Shown in pieces: positions 36,019 to 47,167 of a DNA stretch of 64,000 nt. Source of the stretch: Histoplasma ohiense (Eukaryota > Ascomycota > Eurotiomycetes > Onygenales > Ajellomycetaceae); the NCBI GenBank assembly GCA_017607445.1, contig JAEVHH010000001.1, forward strand, positions 7,502,001 to 7,566,000. Reading direction: 5' to 3'. The first letter of the stretch is position 1; each line of letters starts with the position of its first letter. The position numbers and the translations under genes are program-made. Under the pieces are notes generated by a model, which had not been told where the DNA came from, did not search any database, and was given only the letters and a program-made list of their open reading frames with translations.

Positions 36019-37486
36019 TCGGGAAACTCTCTCGATGGCCACTGAGGCGCACCAGCACCGCAGTCTGGAAAGGATTCTGCAGTTTGTAACTTGAAGGTTG
36101 AAGAATTGGTCATGAATTGTCTGGCAAAGTGTTAAGGGTTTGGAAATTGCAAGTCTTTGATTTTGATGACACTGGGTATAGGGAACAGTCGTGTTCCCAT
36201 GTCTCTCGTTAAGGCAATGAGGAATAAATGCTGGATATGGGTGCCAAACCAGATACAAGGGAGGTAGTAGGGTTTTTGAGTTGGAATAGTAACAGCGAGC
36301 TGTATATGACCAAACACTGAGTTGTGTGCGTAAAAACTTTCTCTGTGACTTGTGCTGTGGCAATATTGGATTGTTTGTAGCCTTTTGACGCATAGAAAAC
36401 TTCAAACAACGCCGATGAGTCAAAGCTGCATCCTGAAAATTTTCCTGTGAGTAATGCCGTTTTACACGCGAAAGCTTAGGTGTTCAAATCCCCGGAACAC
36501 TGAAGATGTTTAGGTTATAGGTTCAAATCTTATTTCGCTCCAGGACCTCCAGATGATAAGCACGTGATGAAAGACAGCCGGTATTATTGTTCAAAAACGA
36601 AAATAGTAAGGAATTATCAAACTGCCAACAGGGATTCGGTTTCAAAGCAGCCATCATTTAATGAAGCAACAATCATACGAAGGGGAATGGGAATATATTG
36701 CTTCATTTGGGATTTTGATGTCGGGACTACCCATTGGACTACCCATTGGACGAACGGAACAGGGGCGATTCAGAGACAAAGGAACAATGGACCAGCAATG
36801 GCGGCTTTAGGGATATCCCGTACCGGGGTGAAAGAATGGTTGACATTAGGTCTGTCCGCTGAAGAGAGAATATATAAAGCACAAGCGGCACTTCATCCTC
36901 CGTGCAAACTCGCCGTGCGGCTGTCGTGCGGTTTGTCGCGTGTCGTTTTGCGAAAGCACCAAGAATTTGGGAAGGTTCGAGCGTTCCTGAAACCCTAAAT
37001 TAGAGTGCGTTCCGCTTGCCCGCTTTAGGCATAGCTAGCCGCCGTTTCTGACTAACAACTTACGGCATGCGGCGCAACCAAAGTAACTCGTTGCCCCTTA
37101 TCGTCTCCACACTCCTGACGCAGTTCTCGACGACAACGACATCATACATCTTCATACAGCTTCAACTTCTTCCCATCCGCGTCAAGAGGACAACTCCCTC
37201 ATTCTCCGTCAGCATCGCGACTCTCGGTCACCCGCACTCCTTTGCTCCTGCAATTGTCGCCGGCGACCCCATTGCATCTTCACCCCCTCGTTTTAGTTGT
37301 CACCCGCCCCATTGCTTTGCCGGCAAATCCAGGCACCTTTTGAACTGGCCCGACAGCGTCCCCCCCTTCCCCTCTCTATATTGCCATATAACATCCGTCC
37401 CGTCGATACCGCACCTGTATACCGCTCTTTTAATACCCATGCTTACCCACTAGCTTGAGACACGCTGCGTTTTTCTCATATTCGGC
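36019..37486. other. Gene-poor island, right part, and TBC gene promoter
   Basis: No gene is seen. The right half (37070-37480) is C- and T-rich with frequent CTCC and CCC runs, as expected of a promoter and 5' leader for the TBC gene starting at 37487. A 12-base direct duplication (GGACTACCCATT twice) lies at 36724-36747, and two GTTCAAATC sequences lie 39 bases apart near 36483 and 36522. Confidence 0.45.
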
Positions 37487-40421
37487 ATGCACCATTCTTC
37501 AGGTTTTCAAGATTCGTCCGAGGAGACTATGTCCTCGTTGACTTCCGTCAGCCGTGAGCTGCAATCGACGGATTCCATGGTTACTGTTCCTCTCTCAGAT
37601 GTGTCATTTGGCCCTAAGACCACAGACTCTGTTTGTCGTACTTCCACTGTCCTTTCGTCTCCAATCGTAGAGGAACCTCAAGATATTGTCCAGGGAGAAA
37701 GCATTGTCCCACCAAACGAGGACCCTCCACAGCGACGATCCAACAATCAATCGGGAAGCACACGATCTTCTTCCTCTACAAGTTCTAGAAGCAGTGGTGG
37801 AAGCAGTGAGCCGGGATCTCGAGAAGGAAGTGAGCAAGTGGACTGGAGAGAACTCGAGAAAACTGAGCAATTGGAGTCCAAGAGCGACCCCGGAGATGAG
37901 GTGAGTTGCTTGCTTTGTTGAAGATCCCATTTCATCATGTCATGCCATCTTATCTAACAGGAATTACTAGTCTACTGCTCTGCTCCTTGCGAGACTTGAG
38001 CAAGAAAACAATGCTCTGGCTGGCAACCCCAAGTCAGGCTCACATGTTCGAAAGGACTCCCGTCCCCCATCTCTCCATCAGATCAGAAAGCTCGTGGACG
38101 AACCGCAGAGACCTTCCTTACGATTTTCCCAGCTGCCCACTCCTCAGATGACCGAGCTGGACTTCTGGGCTGCTCTTGTTGCCGACTATAACCATACTGC
38201 CTCTCGATTACCAACATTAACCTCAAACAAGATAAGAGCAGGTGTTCCTCCACCGCTAAGAGGAGTGGTATGGCCCAGCCTCGCTGGTGCTAGAGACTCA
38301 GATCTTTTAGATGAATTTGCGAGACTCACCGGAGTGACCAGTCCGTATGAGGGCTTAATTGGCAAAGATATTGGTAGAAGTTTCCCAAGTGTGGAGATGT
38401 TTCGCGATCCTAATGGAGAGGGACAACAGATGTTAGGAAGGGTATTGAGGTCTTTTAGTCTTTATGATGAAAAGATTGGGTATTGCCAGGGATTGGGTTT
38501 TGTTGTTGGCCCTCTTTTAATGCATATGAGCGATGCCGAGGCATTTTGTGTGCTTGTCCGGTATGTGCACTACAATTGTTTCTATCCTGCGATTTTATCG
38601 CCCACTAATGCCATTGCATTTCCACAGTCTCATGGATCATTACAATCTCCGGTCCTGTTTCTTGCCAACACTCTCTGGCTTGCATTTACGGATATATCAG
38701 TTCCAGGCACTCCTCTCAAGACATCTACCAGAGCTCCATTCTCATTTGGAATCCCTGAAAATTGAGCCGGTTTATGTTTCGCAATGGTTTTTATCCTTCT
38801 TTGGTGTTACATGTCCACTTCCAATGCTTCTTAGAATATATGATGTTTTGCTCTTGGAGGGAGCTTGTGAAACATTGATGCGAGTGGCTCTTTCGCTCAT
38901 GCAACGAAACCAGAAAAAACTCCTAGCATGCGAAGAATTCGAGGATGTTATGCAAATTTTGCTAGCTAGAAGTATATGGGATACGTGAGTGTTGGCCCAT
39001 TTCCTCCCACGGTAACCATGTCCTAACGTATTTTTCCTGATAGGTATGGAGGTAGCGCAGATGCACTAGTCCATGACTTTGTATCTTTGACCTCCCTTGT
39101 GACACGCGAAAGCCTCCAGCAACTGGAAATAAGCTATAAAGAATCGCAGGGAACCTCAACTAGTGTTTCCTTTCCTCAAATGCAAGCTGTCGCTTCCAGG
39201 TTTCTAGGACGGCTTTGGGCCGGATCCGGATCCCATAATTCTTCCAGGTCTCTTACTCTGAACCTCAATCCCCCTCCGCCGGTTTCACGCCCCTCTAGTG
39301 TTGTGCGACGCACTCCGTCCAAACAAAGTATGGCATCTACATTGAATTCCTGCGAGTCTGCATCTGATGCCAGTACCGCCCCTACAGAACCATCACCAGT
39401 CTCAGCATCCGCCGTGGATTCGATCAATCGTAAGACGAAGATGGCTGGAACGTCAAACCAAGACAGAGACTTACACAGTCAGATAGAAGATCTACTGACG
39501 GCTCTGACGGATATGCAACGTGAACAAGCAGTCTTGGCTGAAGACCTCCAAAGGGAGAGGGAGGAGCGAGAAGAAGATCAGCAAACTGGGAGACAGATGC
39601 TAGAATATTTGAGAGAACATTCTACCGATGAACATGCCGCCCTACTCGAAAAAGCCACCAATCGATTTTCTCCTACGGCATCTCGCCGTGTCTCAATAAA
39701 TCAAACAAAACACGAGCTCCGAGATGAGATGATTAAGTGGAAGGGGAAATATTCACAGGAAGCTTCGATTTGTAAGGATTTGAGCAGACGCATTGACGAT
39801 AAGGATGTAGAGTGTTCCCAAATGAAAGACGAGCTGAAAAAGGCACAAGCTCGCTTACAGGAGTTCCACAAAGACAAACAACGGCTCGAGAAAGCTGTCC
39901 AAGAATTACGTGTGAGAAAAAATTCCCCATCAGAGAGCCCTCACGAGCCTCAAGGCTCATCAGGCTCCTCGGATAGGGGATCAACTGGCCTGCGTGAATT
40001 CAAGCTTTGCAGAACTGCTTCATCAGCTTCTACCTTTTCGAAACGAACCAGCACCCTTGGAGCACAAGCGCTTGTGTCCAACGAGGATTCCCGCGTGGTT
40101 CCCGACGAGGGTCTTCTCCTTGAGCTTGTCAATGCAAAAACTGCGGAGGCGGTTGCTCGACAGGAACTCGAAGAGGTGAAAGGAAAATTGGATTCGCTGA
40201 GGAAGTTGATGAGCTGTTCGACAGATAACTTAGCGAAAAGGCCAGGTCCGATTGACCTGGCACGCAGTCTTACTGTCAACAGCCCTCCGAAGTCGAGAAT
40301 GTTTCCAAACTCCCCCACGGAATCTTCTAAAATGCAAGGTTCGAACGCAGCCATTTCTGCTGGCGGGTTTTTCAGTGGATGGACGAAACGATCCGCGTCT
40401 ACCTCACCTGATTCGCGATAA
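37487..40421 (+). CDS. TBC-domain Rab GTPase-activating protein with C-terminal coiled coil
   Basis: Exons 37487-37900, 37971-38560, 38628-38984 and 39044-40421 keep phase and give 912 residues. The first 190 residues are disordered and serine-rich. The TBC domain (about 215-470) has the entry RAGVPPPLRGVVWPSLAG and the arginine-finger motif IGKDIGRSFPS (Arg about 274). The glutamine-finger motif is YCQGLGFVVGPLL (Gln about 311), and RIYDVLLLEG is the later conserved block. Both catalytic fingers are present, so the domain should stimulate GTP hydrolysis by a Rab GTPase through the dual-finger mechanism. Residues about 590-780 form heptad-rich coiled coil (EDLQREREEREEDQQT and later segments). 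The layout of TBC then long coiled coil resembles Evi5/Gyp5-type GAPs acting in exocytic or endosomal traffic; the exact Rab is unknown. A second ATG (MSSLTS) 14 codons inside is an alternative start. Confidence 0.9.
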
Positions 40422-41573
40422 CCGCAGCTCTTCCCGGAACCAACTCTTTATTACTACGAAGCCTTACTTGGAAACAAGAAGTACGCTGATCGTCCGTGGA
40501 GTTACATATACTTCGCGGCCTTTTTTCTAGAAGCCTAAATTCCTACTTTCGAATATTGGCTCGTCCCAGCAAAGCTAGCAAGGTTTTCATTATTTATTTC
40601 CTTGTTATTCAATGAATACACCATATCACCTTATCATATTGGTAAGCCGATTTCAGCTTACAGTCAGATACAACTAGGAAATTTTTACTTGGCTTTCTTC
40701 ATCACTGCAATTTTCACAGCTAGCATTTTCTTTCCTTTTGCACTTGCATTGCTTCCATAGCCCTTTTCTTCTTTTCCCTTCATGACACAATTTTCGTTCT
40801 TTTTGTCCTTTTCCTTACGCTTCTAAGATATATATATATACGCTTACCTTCATTTTCCGCTTTCCACTTTTTAATGTCTTGCCATTTCTCAAGCCCGACT
40901 CCATATTTGTGTAGAATTTTTTGTTTTCGTAATACCACCACTTTATGTTTTCTACAGTCGACTTCTTCAAAAATTTCCGCAGATGCGAGATTTTCTATGT
41001 TATTTTTGGGCCTCTTTTTGATTGAATTATGTTTTCTTGACTCTTCAGATACCTTACTCTCTTTTTTCTTTTTGCCTTTGGGATTTCCCCCTTTCTTTCT
41101 CTTCCCCTTGTTTTCTTTCAACTTTATAGAACTACCTTTGTACAGTACATTACTTTTCATTCTACATCACCCCATGCTCCAAATGTACACTACCACTCAG
41201 CAGTATTGTCTGATAAAATATGAATGGGAGGAGTGTAGCCGTTCTCTTTTCTTGATTAAAAAGTTCATACACAATATTCGTATATACCTTCGCTAAAGGA
41301 GCCCCCCCCTTCATTTCTCATTCGTATTGTATAGTATATAGTACATAGCTTTTGGCCTGCTTGATTCTTGAAGTCTTTTTCTCCTTTTGTGGGTGTCTGA
41401 CTTGCTGATTTCGGTGACATGTGTATATATATAACTATACTTAATAATATTTTACATATCTTCAACAACATGACAAGCTGCGGGACACTCAATACGATCT
41501 TCATCTTCATGTTTTACTATTAACTTTGATTGCTATTTCCTGCTGGCGATCTTCTTTCTTTCTTTTTTGCATG

Positions 41574-41609
<36 letters not shown>

Positions 41610-42026
41610 TTTTCTAATTGTTTCTAGTTATGTATGTCTCTTCTGATTACGTTCGAAAGAAAGATCATAGATCATTCATTCCTCAGCTTCATTCTTATAT
41701 ATAGTTCTTATTGTCCAGGAACTTTAGCTTTAGCTTTAACTTTGAATTTTAACTAAGTAATATTAATCTTTTCGGGCGCCCCGTGCATCACATTCTCTTT
41801 CTCTATTAATTGATAAAAAGCCCTGACGGGTGTCTCTATTCAGCGGACAGTAATAATATCGCGTAACTAATCATGAAGAAGAAGGAAGAAAACATTTGAG
41901 AACTTCCCTTTCAGCCAAAGAGACATCAAATAATCGCCCATCAACTTTAAAAAAACTAATGAGTGAAGTGAAAACTATGTACTTAGCTTACTTAGCTCTT
42001 AACAATACTAGTAGTACATCCGCGCT
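40422..42026. other. Convergent gap between TBC gene and mannosidase
   Basis: About 1.6 kb between the 3' ends of two converging genes. Open frames at 40780-41160 (-) and 40874-41296 (+) overlap on opposite strands and are low complexity (K/E-rich or F/L/S-rich). I regard them as noncoding. A CT microsatellite lies at 41577-41607. Confidence 0.5.
41577..41607. repeat. CT dinucleotide microsatellite
   Basis: About 15 uninterrupted CT units lie in the convergent intergenic gap. It is a candidate strain-typing locus. Confidence 0.9.
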
Positions 42027-44931
42027 TCAACCGGTTACCTTTTGCCACCTTAAATCCCCTCCAGTGGATAAACTGGGTGGCAAATCCTCCATCCGTGTTC
42101 CCCATTTACTCTCCCTCTTCCCTAGAATCAGCTCCAAAACACCCCCGTTCTCAAAGAAGTCGTGTCCGATCCAGTTCTTACGCCAAGCTTTCCCATCGCG
42201 CTTCACCCGCTGGATATAAATCGCCCGATACGAGGGATCGAAGTGTATATTCCGGATAATCGCCACGTTCCCCGTGAGGGGATTGCGGATCTTCACCTCG
42301 GCGAAAAACGGTGGGGTAATGAGGTATACGTCTTGGCCTGCGACGGGGTACAGGCCGATCATCGCGAATGCGAGGAACGATCCAATCGCTCCGCTGTCGT
42401 CATTGCCCGGGATGCCGTTGGGGGTATTGTTGAATTGCGAGGGGATGTAAAAGTGGATGCGCTCTGCCGAGAGCGCGGGACGACCTGAGTAGTGGTACTG
42501 GTATACCGAGAGGAAGGCTTGTTCGTTCCCCACGTAGAGCAGGCCGGATTCGTGCAGGTAGTCTAGACGCTTGGTGAATGCATCGGGTCCTCCTAGCGTG
42601 TCTACGAGCGTTGCCATATCTTGGGGAACATAGCTAGATACTCTTTTGTGAGCGATTGGATGGATCCAAGGGGAGTAATATTACGGGGTCAAAAAAGAAA
42701 AGGAACAAATATATGAGAACATACAAGGTGTACATGAATAGACTCCCTTCGTATGACTCGCCACCATCCTCATTCAAATAGCATGAATACGGGTTAAGCA
42801 GGGGGCTGCATTGGATTGGATTTTGGTAACTCCATTCCCCATTCTCATGACGCGGTTGGAGACATCCTACAAAGCCCGTGTCCGTCCCGTTGATTACAAT
42901 GGTCTGGTCTTCCCGATATAGATTCTTCCAGAATTTCGCGCGATCCGTGTATTTGATATAGTCCTCCTCATGTCCCAATGCTTTCGACAATAATGCAATG
43001 CAGAAATCGTTGTATGCATATTCGACTGTGCGCGAGACACTTCGTGAGCGAACGCCTCTGCCCTTCGGCTTGCTGTCAACGGGGACATAGCCCACCGACT
43101 TCCAGCTCTCGATATCTCCTCGACCCTCAATACTCCAGTCTGGGGGAGTGACTTCTGCATCCTTGATCAAAGCCTCGTACCCGGTTTTCCAATCAATGCC
43201 AGGGAGACGTTTAACAAAGGCATCCGCAAGAACAACGTCTGCGTTTGAGCCACCTTGGGTGAATCCCTTGCATAGGGACATGCGGCAGTCGGGAAGCCAG
43301 CCTTCATGTCGATAAATATCTATTAGACTGCGGACCATGTTCGCCTGAGCTTGAGGGTCGAGAATTGTTATGAATGGATGGGTGGTACGGAAGGAATCCC
43401 AGATGCTACGCACAATAACTGGTTAGGAACTTTTTTTCCTTTCTTGGATCCATCTCAACTCATTGGAGGGTACAAAGGGTTAAACAAGTGCATTTCTACT
43501 AACCAGTAAAAATTATCGTAATATGGTTCATCGCTTTTCCACAAAGGATTTTCACCCGAATAATCTTGAGGGCTGATAAGTGTCCTATAAACCCCACTCC
43601 AGAAAGTAACTTCAAAATCCCGCGGCAAGCCTACCGCATTGACTTCGATAACCCCAAGCTTCTGCGCCCATACCTCTTCAGCAGCTGACACAGTGGCATC
43701 AAAGTCGAAAAATGGCTGCTCTCGTTCGGCATTGGAACAAGCCTGATCGATACTCATAAAGCTCAGGCCCACACGGGCGATCAACTCTCTGTTAACCGGC
43801 GCTTGAAACTGAACAAACGCTCCTAACAGGTCGCTATCGGTGTCAAGTCCACTAACTATGTTGGAATCTGTTCTGAGTACGGGTGTCGATTTCCCGTCTT
43901 CAGTTTTGAATATACCCGCCCGGCGGACGTCCGCTCCTTGAAAGTCAGTGCAGAAATATAGCTGGTATGTCCCTTTGCCGAAGCTGGGGCTAAACGAACC
44001 ACCACCCTTCACTCGTCCAGTTTCTGGATCAACGGAAACCTTGCTCTGATGGCGCGTGCCTTGCATATCAGACAAATCAACGATGATGAACGGGCTGAGC
44101 GGGAGGTCTAAGCCGGTGAATGGATTTTCGGGGAAACTAAATTTATATAGAGCGCTGCGGTTGGTCACCGTCATCTCTGTGGTGAGCCCATTCTGGAGAG
44201 TGATGCCAAAATAGCCAGGGCTGGCTTTGACACTGTCCTTAACCCATGGGGTTGCACGTGCAAGCTTATCAAACTTGCACTTGTTCATGTTGTCATCCGG
44301 GCAGGATGAGTGAGCGAACAAGGAGAAAGCTCCAAAGGAAAAGCTCTGTAGCAAATAAGGCGCGGGTTAGAAAGATCCTGAACTGATGTCATGGGGGACG
44401 AGAGACCAGCACTACTATTTTGGCCCAAAACCCATCAAGTTTTCAGGGGTCATCATATGGAAGGAAAATAGGAAATATATCCGCATACCCCGCCAGTGCC
44501 TGAATCATGCATGTGGGAAAAACCCCGAACGGAGAGTGCATTCCCGTCAAAACCTCCTTGAGCCTCTCCGTCGGTATCAGGTCCTGCTTTCGCCATCCCT
44601 ATTATGTAGTGGGTTAGACAGATAGAGTACGCCCTCCAGGGCTCTTCCCCCGAGAGATCGCTCTGGGTCCCTTACCGTAGGGCAAAGTCGCACCGGGGAA
44701 AACATGGCCTGGAATCGAAATAGGTAAGCAAGGCGAAATACAAGTTCACAAAGCAGCAGCAGAGCGGCAGGACGGCAGGATAGCAGGATAGCAGTACCAA
44801 CCTCCATTGGTAGTCCCTATGAGCGGGTCAACAAAGTCCAAGATCCGATATGAACCTCGCTCTTCAGCAGCCGCAGGACCAGCCAACAGCCACAGACACA
44901 GGAACAGCAGTCCAGCGCAGAGTCGTGCCAT
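42027..44931 (-). CDS. Secreted GH92 family alpha-1,2-mannosidase
   Basis: Six exons keep phase: 44931-44802, 44708-44676, 44598-44489, 44345-43504, 43405-42725 and 42633-42027, giving 800 residues. The start is a signal peptide (MARLCAGLLFLCLWLLAGPA). The N-terminal beta-sandwich carries the family entry DFVDPLIGTTNGGHVFPGAT and MAKAGPDTDGEAQGGFDGNA. The catalytic (alpha/alpha)6 domain includes PLWKSDEPYYDNFYW, then IWDSFRTTHPF. The end includes the diagnostic FNNTPNGIPGNDDSGAIGSF, with the acidic pair expected to act in the inverting, calcium-dependent reaction. GH92 enzymes trim mannose from glycans. Length matches the family. One exon is only 33 bases, so automatic predictors may skip it. 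With a signal peptide and no visible anchor, it probably acts outside the cell or in the secretory path, on glycoproteins or cell-wall mannan. Confidence 0.93.
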
Positions 44932-47167
44932 AACCGAACTCAGTAGCTAACCGCAGCCCAAAAAGGCATCCAAACGGGTGCCTCCGATGCTGGAAGAATA
45001 GCCTTAGTAGAAACTGGATTTCGAGGGCTCCTTGAATAGTGCCTAGGTATTGATATTTAGATACTGCGTATGCTCCTACAGCCCCTAGCGGCTGATCGGT
45101 TAGCTAGTTAGTTAGAGAATAACTTAGCGCTGACAGCGGATCATTATGGGATATGTCCCGCACAACAACAAGGAGACAAGCCCCATGCAGATTGCTAACT
45201 ATTGTTGAATACTCCGGAGAGTCCAGGCCATGCTCGCAGCTACCCCGGGAGTGGGCTCGGGTCGCCGCGAAGGGAGAAGGGAGAGAGCAATCGGGCAGAG
45301 CCATCTGGCCATCAACATATCCCTGGGGAAGAGAGAAACACAACAACTGTCGCTCCTCTTGCAGACTCCAGTGACGCCGGATACAGAGTTCTACTACTCC
45401 GTAGAGTTCATTCAGTCCAACAGGGCTGCATCCTGCATCCTGCATCCTGGCAAGCGAGTGGGAGGGCTTTGCGGGTTTGGACATTGGAAGCTTGGTTCAC
45501 GGCGGCCTTTGACGTTAAGGCCTACGCAGTAATCAAACCATCATTCATTACGCAGTAACTTAGTTAGCTGAGAGCAGCGGATTTCGTTGTGCCTGGGATT
45601 GAGGATTGATTGTCCAGTTAGCCAGTCAAGCAGACAACGGATAGACCGGACTGAGGATGTACTGTATATGCATATTCTCGAGTCGCCCAATAACTAGTAC
45701 CCAAGCGGCTCATGAGTTATTTATTGTGAATGAGACACGGAATAACAGTAGGTTTGCAGGAGTACTAGAATCAGTGAGCTCATGGAGCAACTTCATCAGC
45801 GGTTTGGCTAGGGTGTCACCATTGTACGGAACAGAATGGGGAAATTTGAAGCTTTTGAATCCTGGCTAACTAAGCTACTAGTCAAGCCCGAGTCAACCGG
45901 GCCGAGAGGAGGTATCTAGATAGATCCTAGAGACTCGTTAAGACCCTCAGTGGGTTCTGGTAGTTACATATTCTGGAAGAAGTGCTTTGAAGGTCAAGCA
46001 AAAGCGCCGTATGCCTTGATGGCCAGCCGTGTAGATGCCATCTGGTACAGGTTGCTCTGGTGTATGCGGATATTATCTACTACTACTACTACTACTACTA
46101 CTACTAGTATTGGCTTCGCGAGCTGCAAAGTTACTCTTGTGATATCTCTATACATGGTAAACCATATGCAAATATATACATCATCGCTCAAGATTGAATT
46201 AATAACAATGAAGCTATATACAGGATGGTTTGGTTACTACACAACTCCAGTGCAACGCCGCCACTCACCCCCTCTGGCTCTATCCACAAAACCGAAACTT
46301 AGACAGAACCCGAGCCCCAATTGCCCCCGAAACAACCATCCCTTCCCCCGCACCCGCGAGTGAACCGAACCACTGCAGGCCACCCCAACCTTTTGACGCC
46401 CCAGCCATTCCCCCACCAATCCAGAAGCCCGGCGCCACCATCTACACGTTGCACGTTGGACTGCGCGCAGAACCGCCAGCCCGCCACCCACGTCGCCCCC
46501 GTGAACGTTGAACGGGCACTGTTGTTTCGCTGGCTGATGAGTGGCCGAACGTCAGACCATGACGCAGGTGGCACCAGGAGCCGCCAGGTGCTGCCGTTCT
46601 TCAAGACTCGAACAGAGGTTGATCTCCAATGCCAACGCAACAATGCCATATATGCGCGTTTGGAGACATCAAAGCTCATATGGCCTCCATTCACATACAG
46701 AAGGGGAAATGGAAGGAAGGGTGGGATTAAAATGGCTCGGGCGTATAGATAAGACATTCAATTGATTTCTTGTCTTTGTGGATTAATCACTCGGAAAGGA
46801 GTATACATCTATCGTAACCACATAAATGCTGCGTGCAACTGCCGGAACACAATACCGATAAATTAAAAAAAAAAAAAAAATCCCACGCCGCGCTCTCTTT
46901 CACTAGAAAGTGCAGGCCATGTATCCGCCATGTCAGGTCTCCAGATGAAAAGCATTTTTGAATACATGCTGGAGATCAGGGCGTCCAGGGTTGGCTTTGT
47001 TCCGTATCCCAGTCCCTCCGCCATCCGCCCCATTCATTAAATAACTCCACCCGTTGATTAATATGATGAATATATACATATTTATGTCGTATAAAAGGTG
47101 CCCTGACGGCTTAGAAGGAACATTGTAGCGGGACGACGAATGCTGCTCTGCGAGGAGGCCTGCATTC
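44932..47167. other. Mannosidase upstream region and acyl-CoA synthetase 3' flank
   Basis: About 2.2 kb with no supportable gene. The stretch next to 44932 is the mannosidase promoter. A TAC repeat lies at 46078-46105. The GC-richer part (46230-46750) has long open frames on both strands with proline-rich content and no domain; I do not call them. Confidence 0.45.
46078..46105. repeat. TAC trinucleotide microsatellite
   Basis: About nine TAC units lie in gene-free DNA. It is a simple repeat with likely length variation. Confidence 0.9.

Noticed and set aside
36564..36998. 144-codon plus-strand frame upstream of the TBC gene
   Set aside because: No domain, contains a direct duplication (HWTTHWT), and lies in likely promoter DNA; coding status not supported.
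40780..41296. K-rich minus-strand frame and F/L-rich plus-strand frame over the same DNA
   Set aside because: Mirror-image low-complexity translations of a T-rich intergenic stretch; no domain or splice context.
46230..46757. Proline/arginine-rich frames on both strands
   Set aside because: GC-rich stretch open on several frames at once; no recognisable motif and no supporting exon structure.
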